Source of the DNA: Microbacterium esteraromaticum
GTDB taxonomy: Bacteria; Actinomycetota; Actinomycetes; Actinomycetales; Microbacteriaceae
Direction: 5' to 3'
NCBI RefSeq assembly: GCF_028747645.1
Contig: NZ_CP118100.1
Location: 186,001 to 250,000 of the forward strand
Length of the DNA: 64,000 nt
The notes under the pieces were generated by a model. It was not told the DNA's origin. It searched no databases and saw nothing but the letters and a program-made list of their open reading frames with translations. The translations under genes were made by a program, and so were the position numbers. How positions within the stretch are numbered: position 1 is the stretch's first letter; the number at the start of each line of letters is the position of its first letter. This document shows, in pieces, positions 16,501-23,742 of the stretch.

Positions 16501-19320
16501 GCGTTCGACTCGCCGCTGCCCGTGCGCTCCGACAACACGGTGCGCCTGTTCGCCTGGGACGGCCTCGACACCGGACGGCAGCTCGCCGAGGGCATCCTCG
16601 TACGCGAGGGAATGCCCGGCGAGGGAACCGCCGAGAGCCCGTACGAGCTGCGCACCTGGACCGACGTCGAGAAGATCGTGCACGCCCCCGACGCCCACTA
16701 CGCCCTGATGAACGATCTGCAGCTCGACGGTGAGGAGCGCACCCAGATCGGCTCGGGTGCCACACCCTTCAACGGTGTCTTCGACGGTCGCGGCCACACC
16801 GTCAGCGGCTATGTGTCGTCCGGACTCAACGGCGCCGGGCTGTTCCAGACCAACGACGGCACGATCCGTGATCTCGCAGTCGTCGGCGCGGATGCCTCGT
16901 CGGCGATCGGCCCCGTCGGCATTCTCGCCGATGTCAACAACGGCACCATCGAAAGGTCGTGGACGAGCGGTTCCATCACGGCGCCGTCGCGCGCCGGTGG
17001 TCTCGTCGGTGACTCGTCGGGGCAGATCCGCGACAGCTACTCCACCGCCGACGTGCACGTCACGCGCACCGAATCGGGCGGACTGATTGGAGTGGCGCTG
17101 GCCGGCTCGACCACCGAGAACGTCTACTCGTCGGGCGCGGTCTCGGCCGATACCCGCAACACCGGTGGTGTCGTCGGATACGGCTACAACGAGACCAGCA
17201 TCCGCAATGCGATGTCGCTGAACGTCGCGGTGACCGCGCCCAGCTACGCGCATGCCGTGCTCGGCAGGGTGCTCTCGGGTCACCAGGCGACACTGGAGAA
17301 CAACCACGCCTCTGACGAGACGTTTGTCTCGGCCGAATCGCTGTCTGACGCCCCGGCCGCCGACAACCTCAAGGGTGCCCGTGTTTCCGCAGCCGTTGCC
17401 GGCACGCCCGAGCACTTCGGCACCACCCTGGGGTGGAACCTGGATGACGTCTGGATCTGGAACGCCGACGCCGAGCGCCCGGTGCTGCGCTCGAACCCGG
17501 AAGAGTACGTCAAGCCCGCACCCGATCTGCCGACCAACGAAGACGGCTTCTTTGAGGTCGCCGATGGCGAGCAACTGCGCATGATGGAGGAGTTCCCGGA
17601 AGAGCGCTTCGTGCTCACCGACGACATCACGTTCACCGACGAGTCCTTTGCGCCGCTTGCCGCACGAGTGCCGTTCACCGGCGAGCTCGACGGTGCAGGC
17701 CACATCATCACCGGTCTGCGGTCCCAGGCGGGCGGCCTGTTCGACAAGAACGGCGGCTACATCCACGACCTCGGCATCGAGGACGCCCAGGTGAGCGGTT
17801 CGGTGGCGCGGGCGGGCATCCTCGCCAACGTCAGCACCGGCGTCGTCGAACGGGTGTATACCACGGGAGAGATCACCGCGCCCAGCCGCGTCGGTGGCAT
17901 CCTGGGTGACTCCAGCGGAGAGCTGCGCGACGCCTATACGACCGCGACGGTGCATGGTACGACCACTGAGGTCGGCGGTGCGATCGGCGTCGCCCTGGCC
18001 GGTTCGCTCAGCGAGCGGGTGTACGCCAGCGGTTCGGTTGCTGCCGAAAGCCGCAACACCGGCGGCGTCTTCGGATACGCATACACTGGCACGGCGATTC
18101 GCGACAGCCTCTCTCTCGGTCAGACGGTGACGGCCCCGTCGTGGGCCCACCGGGTCCTGGGGCGGGTGTTGGCGGGCAACACCGCGACACTCGAGAACAA
18201 CTGGGCATCGGATGCCACCACCGCGGCAACTCAGACCGACACGGCTGCGCCGTCGACGACGAACCTGCACGGCGGAACCGCCACGACCGCTCAGCTGGAG
18301 AGCTTCGGCTTCTATCGCGAGACCCTGGGCTTCAGCGCCGACGTGTGGCAGTGGAGCAACGAGCGCGAACGACCGCTGCTGATCGGGGTCGGTGACGCCC
18401 GTGGGCGCGACGACAGCGACCAGCAAGAGCCAGGGGAGGCCGGGCCGAACCTGCCGACCGGCGAGCAGGGCGAGTACCTGATCGACGCGGCGGCCGACTT
18501 CGCCGAGATGGCCGCATATCCAGGACAGCACTACCGGCTGGTCGCCGACATCGACCTGAGCGGCAGCGACGTGCGCGTCGCAGCGACGTTCTCGGGAACA
18601 TTCGATGGCGGCGGTCACACGCTCAGCGGCTACACATCGTCGGCGGGTGGGCTCTTCGCCGAGGTCACCGGCACGGTGCAGAAGGTGGCGCTGGCGGATG
18701 CCGCCGTCTCAGCGTCGTCGGCCGAGGTGGGCCTGCTGGTCGATCGCCTAGCCGAGAGCGGCGTCGTCTCCGAGGCGCTCACGAGCGGATCGATCACGGG
18801 CGCATCCACGGTCGGCGGTGTCGTCGGGTACCTCTTCGGAACGGTGCGCGACACGTACTCGCAGGCCGACGTGACGGCGAATGCCGGGCGACAGGCCGGC
18901 GGGATCGCAGGAATCGCGGGCCGTGGCAGCCTGACGCAGCGCGTGTATGCGACCGGCGCCGTCGAGGTCGTCGCGAACCAGAACGCCGGTGGTCTGGTGG
19001 GGTACTCGTACGCCACCACCACCGTGGCTCAGTCGGTGGCCCTCAACGCGTCGATCACGGCGTCGTCGCACGCCGGACGCATCGCTGCGCGCGAGCTCGG
19101 CACCGAGAAGGCCACGTTCATCGACAACCTCGCCGTCGACACGATCGCCCTCACGGGGCAGACCGTCACCGATGAGGGGCGCGAGACCCGCAACGGTGAG
19201 ACGGTAACGGCCGAGGCAGCTCAGTTGCAGGCCACCTACGAAGGAATCGGCTGGGACTTCGAGGGCACCTGGCGGTGGGATGCCGACACGCAGCGCCCCG
19301 CACTGGTCAACGTCCGATAG
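13546..19320 (+). CDS. Giant secreted PHP + metallophosphoesterase + GLUG-repeat protein
   Basis: 1924 residues starting at GTG 13546. Residues 1-55 are a Sec signal (Arg-rich n-region, AGSVALGLVATLLTA core, cut after AHA). Residues about 70-350 are a PHP/CehA-like metal hydrolase with GEFHSHTSISDG. A fibronectin-like strand region at about 515-640 is followed by a calcineurin-type phosphoesterase at 640-900, with LGDVQVNSG, GDLVDNGGN, VGNHETYG, MGHFPYYGG and GGHDHVYK. From about 1025 to the end come three copies of a roughly 290-residue module with GLUG motifs such as GGLVGDSSGQIRDSYSTADV. No cell-wall signal at the C-terminus. Probably an extracellular phosphoesterase that sticks to a surface through the GLUG modules. 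Confidence 0.85.
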   Translation: MRVLTPASAPVTRGRAFQRDRPRGVRAGRRAGAMVAGSVALGLVATLLTAPTAHAADAAIDGTSAHPTFLGKTHYTGEFHSHTSISDGVKLPEDAYTYVAENTDVDFFSASEHDVTMDVRSADDWVDDHEHAHSNEWKYLKSGAERHNASGNSDLVAVPGEEVTWYDSTGHINLFNAEWFVTAPGYVRGSGDNLGGAFPVGDFMYDLPTFYARLAADGEVIGQFNHPSPTGKGNFDHFAHLTPEADARMSLFEHKGPAYDAQWQLALDNGWHIAPVFNGDEHSANWVSANPALTGVWADEKSLDGVHRAMNERSMYSTLDENAILAFSANDQMMGSILPADTARIDAVVQVADPDADDSFTRVQIISNAGRVAHDFGALSGAVQNLDVTLDVADGDYYFVKATQADGAQLVSAPIWVGETVRGADYAPQIIVDAAAPEHAEEGERITLPSFTATDDSGTDPATTVEVYNSEHRLTVTDGSFTVEGYDDHFVVIKATDNKGNTAATVHRIQVAATDLDPEAVFRHLGTVATVGAEAGEAGLSVATDIAVEKAWAKIAPVGALFGLGAETVASSNDRVFEVNSIATEADTYLDSITAHALRSHEFDLSGLDDGARYEYRFGVTENGPWTDVRGEFVAGGAEDAPVYVLGDVQVNSGAQADFELPAQMLDQLRAQRAGGDTVIQVGDLVDNGGNAAQWQGTFDHSLKDLDLQFAPMVGNHETYGDRETSAALSVERSRIFSSMFDLPKNGSEIGESNYSFDRGSIHFSVLNSNYDLDTQLAWLEQDVRASDAEWNVVMGHFPYYGGRHSGDAGMSVARAKITQTLHQLGVGLHIGGHDHVYKRSTMLDGELVTDDALKDRGTTFVTMGSSGPKFYDNQAQWWDDTVYDVDTQTGLVLEAVEGELQARVYTIDGELVDEFAVSKPEAEFRVTSHDVVDGSLAEIGVLSTEGARDDATLIAAAYDLTGETLLDVRTATVELDHRGTEQLVAFDSPLPVRSDNTVRLFAWDGLDTGRQLAEGILVREGMPGEGTAESPYELRTWTDVEKIVHAPDAHYALMNDLQLDGEERTQIGSGATPFNGVFDGRGHTVSGYVSSGLNGAGLFQTNDGTIRDLAVVGADASSAIGPVGILADVNNGTIERSWTSGSITAPSRAGGLVGDSSGQIRDSYSTADVHVTRTESGGLIGVALAGSTTENVYSSGAVSADTRNTGGVVGYGYNETSIRNAMSLNVAVTAPSYAHAVLGRVLSGHQATLENNHASDETFVSAESLSDAPAADNLKGARVSAAVAGTPEHFGTTLGWNLDDVWIWNADAERPVLRSNPEEYVKPAPDLPTNEDGFFEVADGEQLRMMEEFPEERFVLTDDITFTDESFAPLAARVPFTGELDGAGHIITGLRSQAGGLFDKNGGYIHDLGIEDAQVSGSVARAGILANVSTGVVERVYTTGEITAPSRVGGILGDSSGELRDAYTTATVHGTTTEVGGAIGVALAGSLSERVYASGSVAAESRNTGGVFGYAYTGTAIRDSLSLGQTVTAPSWAHRVLGRVLAGNTATLENNWASDATTAATQTDTAAPSTTNLHGGTATTAQLESFGFYRETLGFSADVWQWSNERERPLLIGVGDARGRDDSDQQEPGEAGPNLPTGEQGEYLIDAAADFAEMAAYPGQHYRLVADIDLSGSDVRVAATFSGTFDGGGHTLSGYTSSAGGLFAEVTGTVQKVALADAAVSASSAEVGLLVDRLAESGVVSEALTSGSITGASTVGGVVGYLFGTVRDTYSQADVTANAGRQAGGIAGIAGRGSLTQRVYATGAVEVVANQNAGGLVGYSYATTTVAQSVALNASITASSHAGRIAARELGTEKATFIDNLAVDTIALTGQTVTDEGRETRNGETVTAEAAQLQATYEGIGWDFEGTWRWDADTQRPALVNVR

Positions 19321-19348
19321 TCGTCGCAGAGGCGAGGAGAACACACTC

Positions 19349-20017
19349 ATGAACATCAAGAACACCATGATGCGCGCTGGTGGTGCACTCGCTCTCGGTG
19401 CCGTGCTGGCGCTCGCCGGAGCACAGGCGGCAGGCGCCACCGAGCACGAGGCGACGACCAGCGAGGGCGTCGCCGAGGTGCGGATCGCTTTCGGGACGGA
19501 GTTCGCCGGGGCCACCACGACGGTGCTCGTACTCGACGCGGATGCCGATCCGCACGCGCCGGCGCAGGGCGACATCGCCTACGTCGCCGAGGTGGTCGCC
19601 GACGCCGAGGGTACCGCGGCCTTCCGTGCGGCGCTGCCCGCCGGGCTCAACTACTGGCTGGCCAGCACCCCGGCAGAGGGGGAGCGCTATGTCGCCATGC
19701 TCGACGGCAGCGCCGGTGGTGGCGATGGGGGCGACGGCTCCGGCGGCGACGGTGACGGCTCGGGCGGCGACGGTGACGGCTCGGGCGGTGAGGGCGATGG
19801 CTCGGGTGGCGACGGCTCGGGTGGCGACGGTGAGGGCAACGGTTCCGACGGCGACGCTGACGGGTCGGATGCCGGCGGCGACGGATCGGATGCCGGCGCC
19901 GAGGGCGACCTGGCCACGACGGGCCAGGCCGCCTGGCTGCTACCGCTGGGGATCGTGCTCGCCGGAGGGCTGATCACCACGGGTGCTGTGCTCTACCGCC
20001 GCCGCTCGGTCGACTGA
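19349..20017 (+). CDS. LAxTG-anchored surface protein with Gly/Asp/Ser repeat
   Basis: 222 residues. A signal peptide (ALALGAVLALAGAQAAGA, cut near residue 30) leads to a small beta-rich domain at about 35-120, then a low-complexity spacer of GDGSGG-type repeats at about 123-180. The C-terminal sorting signal is LATTG, a hydrophobic helix and RRRSVD. LAxTG is the signal read by class E sortases of high-GC Gram-positives, so covalent cell-wall attachment is expected. GAGGAGA precedes ATG 19349. It starts 28 bases after the giant secreted protein and may serve as its wall partner. Its last 78 bases overlap the terC 3' end. Confidence 0.82.
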   Translation: MNIKNTMMRAGGALALGAVLALAGAQAAGATEHEATTSEGVAEVRIAFGTEFAGATTTVLVLDADADPHAPAQGDIAYVAEVVADAEGTAAFRAALPAGLNYWLASTPAEGERYVAMLDGSAGGGDGGDGSGGDGDGSGGDGDGSGGEGDGSGGDGSGGDGEGNGSDGDADGSDAGGDGSDAGAEGDLATTGQAAWLLPLGIVLAGGLITTGAVLYRRRSVD

Positions 20018-21040
20018 GGCGGGCCGGTTGCGGCGTCTGCGCGCCCGAAACAGTGGTTCGGTCGCCGCGAGTTCATCTTCGGTGGCGACCCGGAAGACAC
20101 CGGCCGCCTGTGTCTGCACCTCGTGTCGGCCCTGCCCGCGCGTCGCGCGCAGGCTGGCGATGATCGAGACGGCGATGATCGTGGCGACCACGACGAGGCT
20201 GACTGTCGTCGGGATGTAGATGACATCGAGCAGCAGCATCTTGATGCCGACCCAGACCAGCACGAACGAGAGCCCCGCCTTGAGGTAGACGAAACGGTGC
20301 ACGAGGTCGGCCAGCAGAAAGTACATCGCCCGCAGGCCGAGGATCGCGAAGGCGTTGGCGGTGAACACGAGGAAGGGCTCGTTGGTGACGCCGAAGATGG
20401 CGGGGATCGAGTCGACGGCGAAGATGATGTCGGTGACCTCGACGAGCACCAGAACGGCGAGGAGGGGAGTGGCGACGATGGCCCCCGCCCTGCGGATGAG
20501 GAATGTCTGCCCGTGGTACGCATCGGTCATCGGAACCAGTCGGCGGAACACCCGCAGAATCCGCGACTTCTCGGGCTGAATGTGCTCGTTGCGCGAGCGG
20601 AACATGTGCCAACCGGTGTAGATCAAGAACGCGGCGAACAGGTACAGCACCCACGAGAAGTTGTCGATCAGTGCGGCACCCGCGGCGATGAAGATGCCGC
20701 GAAAGACCAGGGCCCCCAGTACTCCCAAGAACAGCACCCGGTGCTGATACTCACGAGGAACAGCGAAGGCGGCGAAGATGATCGCCCAGACGAAGACGTT
20801 GTCGACGGCGAGCGACTTCTCGATCAGATACCCGGCGAAGTACTGCTGACCGAACTCGGCACCCCACAGCGACCATACGACGACGCCGAAGCCCACTCCC
20901 AGAGTCACCCAGACGATCGACCAGGCTGCGGCTTCGCGCACGCCGATGACGTGCGCCTTGCGGTGCGCGACCAGATCGGTCGCGAGCATGGCGAGGATCA
21001 CGCCGAAGACGGCGAACCAGGCCCACAGGGGAACAGACAT
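19940..21040 (-). CDS. TerC-family membrane transporter (probable Mn2+ export)
   Basis: About 366 residues with eight or nine hydrophobic helices. Family landmarks are EKSLAVDNVFVWAIIF, VEVTDIIFAVDSIPAIFGVT (the paired Asp-containing membrane motif), and ITGWHMF-like and RAMYFLLADLV segments. ATG 21040 has GGAGG eight bases upstream. TerC proteins behind yybP-ykoY riboswitches act in manganese homeostasis, and such a riboswitch precedes this gene, so manganese efflux is the likely role rather than tellurite resistance. Its polar C-terminal tail overlaps the converging surface-protein gene by 78 bp. Confidence 0.9.
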   Translation of the reverse strand: MSVPLWAWFAVFGVILAMLATDLVAHRKAHVIGVREAAAWSIVWVTLGVGFGVVVWSLWGAEFGQQYFAGYLIEKSLAVDNVFVWAIIFAAFAVPREYQHRVLFLGVLGALVFRGIFIAAGAALIDNFSWVLYLFAAFLIYTGWHMFRSRNEHIQPEKSRILRVFRRLVPMTDAYHGQTFLIRRAGAIVATPLLAVLVLVEVTDIIFAVDSIPAIFGVTNEPFLVFTANAFAILGLRAMYFLLADLVHRFVYLKAGLSFVLVWVGIKMLLLDVIYIPTTVSLVVVATIIAVSIIASLRATRGQGRHEVQTQAAGVFRVATEDELAATEPLFRARRRRNRPASVDRAAAVEHSTRGDQPSGEHDPQR

Positions 21041-21046
21041 GACAAA

Positions 21047-21071
21047 GACCTCCACGAGAATCGTGAAGGTC
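21047..21071 (-). promoter_or_regulatory. Hairpin that can sequester the terC ribosome binding site
   Basis: In the transcript, GACCTTCACGA pairs with TCGTGGAGGTC across a three-base loop with one mismatch. The second arm contains the GGAGG ribosome site, and the first arm is the 3' strand of the riboswitch (GAGACCTTC). The two pairings exclude each other, the layout of a translational ON switch. Confidence 0.6.
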
Positions 21072-21150
21072 TCATCGGCCCGGGGGCTCTTCGCACCGGA
21101 TCCCACTCGGGAGCGTACTGACGATGCGAAGCGAGGATTACTCCCCTTCG
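21063..21150 (-). promoter_or_regulatory. yybP-ykoY (Mn2+-sensing) riboswitch
   Basis: Read on the minus strand, the leader of terC contains CGAAGGGGAGTAA, then CATCGTCAGTACG, and closes with GCCGATGAGACCTTC. These are the invariant loop segments (GGGGAGTA, CGTCAGTAC, GAGACCTT) of the yybP-ykoY class, which binds Mn2+ between two coaxial arms. The 5' GAAGG and 3' CCTTC form the basal stem. It sits about 20 bases before the ribosome site of a TerC gene, a classical target. Confidence 0.85.
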
Positions 21151-21200
21151 AAACGATGAAAACACGTCAGCGTTCTTGCCGTCAAGTGGGCTCCCACCTC

Positions 21201-21229
21201 TTGACAGACTCCTTCTCGAGGCATAACGT
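21201..21229 (+). promoter_or_regulatory. Sigma-70-type promoter of the ArsR-SRPBCC operon
   Basis: TTGACA (21201-21206), 17 bases, TAACGT (21224-21229). Transcription would begin within a few bases of the ATG at 21238, implying a leaderless or nearly leaderless message. Confidence 0.55.
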
Positions 21230-21230
21230 A

Positions 21231-21244
21231 CAACCAAATGGTTG
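21231..21244. promoter_or_regulatory. ArsR-type operator spanning the start codon
   Basis: CAACCAAATGGTTG is a perfect palindrome (CAACCA-AA-TGGTTG) with the ATG of the ArsR gene at its centre and the promoter -10 box just upstream. It would let the repressor block its own initiation. Confidence 0.6.
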
Positions 21245-21612
21245 CACAACGAGAGCTCGACGAGACGGAGGTCGACCGTGTCTTTCACGCACTGGCGGCG
21301 TCGACACGGCGCGACATCCTGCGCCGCACCATCGAACACGAGCAGTCGGTCTCAGCACTCGCCGGCGACTATGACATGTCGTTCGCTGCCGTACAGAAGC
21401 ACGTCTCGGTGCTCGAAGCCGCCGGCCTCATCGTCAAACGCGCCGAGGGACGCGAGCGCCTCGTGCGCGCCAACCCCGAGATGATCGCGAAAGCGCGGGC
21501 TCTGCTGGCCCGCTATGAAGAACTCTGGCGGGCGCGCATCGCCAGACTCGACGACCTGCTGGCGCAGCCCGCGCCAGAGACGAATCCACCAGAGCAGCAC
21601 CAGGGAGAGTGA
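21238..21612 (+). CDS. ArsR-family winged-helix regulator
   Basis: A 124-residue regulator beginning MVAQRELDETEVDRVFHALA. The helix-turn-helix is TRRDILRRTIEHEQSVSALAG then MSFAAVQKHVSVLEAAGLI, and the wing is VKRAEGRERLVRANP. No CxC metal-binding motif is visible, so it belongs to the non-metal ArsR group that regulates SRPBCC proteins. It starts inside its presumed palindromic operator and is followed after one base by the SRPBCC gene, the standard two-gene arrangement for this subgroup. Confidence 0.88.
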   Translation: MVAQRELDETEVDRVFHALAASTRRDILRRTIEHEQSVSALAGDYDMSFAAVQKHVSVLEAAGLIVKRAEGRERLVRANPEMIAKARALLARYEELWRARIARLDDLLAQPAPETNPPEQHQGE

Positions 21613-21613
21613 A

Positions 21614-22594
21614 ATGCCTGTAACCGAGATTCTCACCGACCGCGAGAACCTGACGATGACCGTCATCGCCGACCTCGCCGCCCCCATCGAGCGTGTCTGG
21701 AGCGTCTACAGCGACCCGGTTCAACTCGAGCGTTTCTGGGGCCCTCCAGGCTGGCCCGCCACCTTCACCTCGTGGGAACACCACGTCGGCGGGCGCGCGA
21801 CGTACACCATGCGCGGTCCGCGCGGAGAGGCATCTTCGGGGTACTGGGAGTTCCTGGCCATCGAGCAGCCCCACCGCTTCGAGGTGCTCGACGGCTTCAG
21901 TGACGAGCACGGCACGCCCAATGCTGATCTGCCGGCCATGCGCATGGAGTTCTCCTTCACTTCCACCCCCGAGGGCACCCGCATGCACAACACCAGTTAC
22001 TTCCCGTCGCTGGAAGCACTCGAGCAGATCGTCGAGATGGGCGCCATCGAGGGCACGCGTATGGCGATGTCGCAGATCGACGCCGTGCTGCACGACCTGC
22101 GCGAGTACGCCCAGGGCAAGGGCACGCGCGTCGAGCTGCTCGACGACACCCACGTGCGCATCACCCGCCTGGTCGACGGGCCGCGCGAACTGGTCTGGCG
22201 TGCCCACACCGAGCCTGAACTGATCCGCAAGTGGATGCTCGGACCCGACGGGTGGGAGATGACCGAGTGCATCGTCGGCAACGCCCCCGGCGAGAGCTAC
22301 CGCAACTCGTGGGCCCCCGTCGGCGACACCGAGGGCGAGCCCTTCGGCTTCGAGGGCGAGACGCTGCTGGTCGAGGCGCCGCGCCGGTCGGTCACCACCG
22401 AGCGCATGCAGGGCATGCCCGCCCCCGAGACGCTCAACGATCTGAACCTCTACGAAGAGGACGGCGCGACGCTGATCACGGTGCTCATCGAGTATCCCGA
22501 CAAGGACACCCGCGACATGATCCTCGGCACCGGCATGGCCGACGGCATGGAGGAGTCGTTCGCGCGTCTTGAGCGCGAGGTGCTCGCGGGCTGA
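21614..22594 (+). CDS. Tandem SRPBCC (AHSA1-like) domain protein
   Basis: 326 residues with two START-fold halves. The first (about 10-160) has IERVWSVYSDPVQLERFWGPPGWPATF and GGRATYTMRGPRG; the second (about 170-320) has PRELVWRAHTEPELIRKWMLGPDGW and ESYRNSWAPVG. Each is an Activator-of-Hsp90-homologue-1-like ligand-binding cup. ATG 21614 follows AGGGAGAG. It is co-transcribed with the ArsR regulator. Such pairs are common in actinobacteria, but the bound ligand or reaction is not known. Duplication inside one chain is usual for a subset of them. Confidence 0.85.
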   Translation: MPVTEILTDRENLTMTVIADLAAPIERVWSVYSDPVQLERFWGPPGWPATFTSWEHHVGGRATYTMRGPRGEASSGYWEFLAIEQPHRFEVLDGFSDEHGTPNADLPAMRMEFSFTSTPEGTRMHNTSYFPSLEALEQIVEMGAIEGTRMAMSQIDAVLHDLREYAQGKGTRVELLDDTHVRITRLVDGPRELVWRAHTEPELIRKWMLGPDGWEMTECIVGNAPGESYRNSWAPVGDTEGEPFGFEGETLLVEAPRRSVTTERMQGMPAPETLNDLNLYEEDGATLITVLIEYPDKDTRDMILGTGMADGMEESFARLEREVLAG

Positions 22595-22595
22595 C

Positions 22596-22681
22596 GTTCA
22601 CAACTCCGGAGAAACCGGCCGGTTCCACCCGGAACTGGCCGGTTTCTTGTGTGCATCCCCGAGATTTCCGGAGTTGCGAAC
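22596..22681. repeat. Nested inverted-repeat element (long hairpin)
   Basis: The outer arms GTTCaCAACTCCGGA and TCCGGAGTTGcGAAC (22596-22681) enclose an inner hairpin, AAACCGGCCGGTTCC with GGAACTGGCCGGTTT around a four-base loop (22612-22645). It fills the gap between the SRPBCC gene and mscS. It could terminate transcription of the upstream unit or be a copy of a dispersed palindromic element. Confidence 0.65.
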
Positions 22682-22701
22682 GGGGCACCTAGGGTGGACG
22701 G

Positions 22702-23733
22702 ATGATCGATTGGACCTCCTGGACCGGAACCGGCGTCGCCATCGGTATCGCCCTCGTCGTCGCCTTCGCCATCGTGCTGGGTCTGCGGCTCGTGGCACGG
22801 CTGCTGAGTCGCCGGGTGCCGTGGATGCGCGACCTCGATCACCGCGTGCGCCGTGCCTGGGTGACATTCTGCATCGTCCTGGCCATCTGGATCGCCGGCG
22901 CCGTGACCGCACCGGGCCGTCAGGAATGGTGGGGGTCGGCCTCGCATGTGATGTTCATCGCCGCGATGGTCACGGCCGGATGGCTACTGGCCGCGCTGGT
23001 CTCGTTCGGCTTCGAAGGCCTGATCGCCCGCGAGCAGGTCAGCTTCTCGGGCGCCGACCTGCGCCGCCGCCGCACTCAGCTGATTGTTCTGCACCGGCTG
23101 ACCCTCGTCGTCATCGGCGTGATCGCCGTCGGCGCGGTGCTCTTCTCCTTCCCGGCGCTGCGTGTGGTCGGCACCAGCCTGCTGGCATCCGCGGGTATCG
23201 TCAGCGTCATCGCGGGCCTCGCGGCGCAGTCGATCTTCGGCAACCTCATCGCGGGCATCCAGATCGCCTTCACCGACACGATCCGCGTCGGCGACGTCGT
23301 GGTCGTCGAGGGCGAGTGGGGCACGATCGGCGAGATCAACCTGTCGTACGTCGTCGTCTACATCTGGGACGAGCGGCGCCTGGTCGTGCCGTGCAGCTAC
23401 TTCACGACCAAGCCGATCGAGACGTGGACCCGCAAGTCGGATGCCATCCTCGGCACGGTGTTCCTCGATCTCGACTGGCGCGTGCCGATCGATGACGTGC
23501 GCGCGAAGTTCGAGCAGATCATCGAGTCGCTGCCGGAATGGGATCGTCGTTCGTCGAGCTGCTGGGTCACCGACTCGCAGGGCGGCCACGTGACTGTTCG
23601 ACTGGTGATGTCGGCGAAGGACTCCGACGACCAGTGGGTGCTGCGCTGCCAGGTGCGCGAGCAGATGGTGACCTGGCTTCAGCAGGAGCACCCCGAGGCG
23701 CTGCCGCGCACACGCGTGTCGGTCGAGAGCTGA
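22702..23733 (+). CDS. Small-conductance mechanosensitive channel (MscS family)
   Basis: 343 residues with four N-terminal hydrophobic segments: two at about 10-30 and 52-70, one at 80-100 and one at 130-150. The pore-lining helix and family signature follow: SLLASAGIVSVIAGLAAQSIFGNLIAG. The beta domain has TIRVGDVVVVEGEWGTIGEI and RLVVPCSYFTTKPIETW, and a cytoplasmic alpha/beta tail ends the chain. It would act in the plasma membrane to release solutes under osmotic downshock. It is transcribed alone after the nested hairpin. Confidence 0.92.
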   Translation: MIDWTSWTGTGVAIGIALVVAFAIVLGLRLVARLLSRRVPWMRDLDHRVRRAWVTFCIVLAIWIAGAVTAPGRQEWWGSASHVMFIAAMVTAGWLLAALVSFGFEGLIAREQVSFSGADLRRRRTQLIVLHRLTLVVIGVIAVGAVLFSFPALRVVGTSLLASAGIVSVIAGLAAQSIFGNLIAGIQIAFTDTIRVGDVVVVEGEWGTIGEINLSYVVVYIWDERRLVVPCSYFTTKPIETWTRKSDAILGTVFLDLDWRVPIDDVRAKFEQIIESLPEWDRRSSSCWVTDSQGGHVTVRLVMSAKDSDDQWVLRCQVREQMVTWLQQEHPEALPRTRVSVES

Positions 23734-23742
23734 TCCGCGGCG

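Noticed and set aside
14227..18618. A 1463-codon open frame on the minus strand opposite the giant secreted protein
   Set aside because: It is an antisense shadow created by GC-rich codon bias; no domain or ribosome site, and the plus strand has clear motifs throughout.
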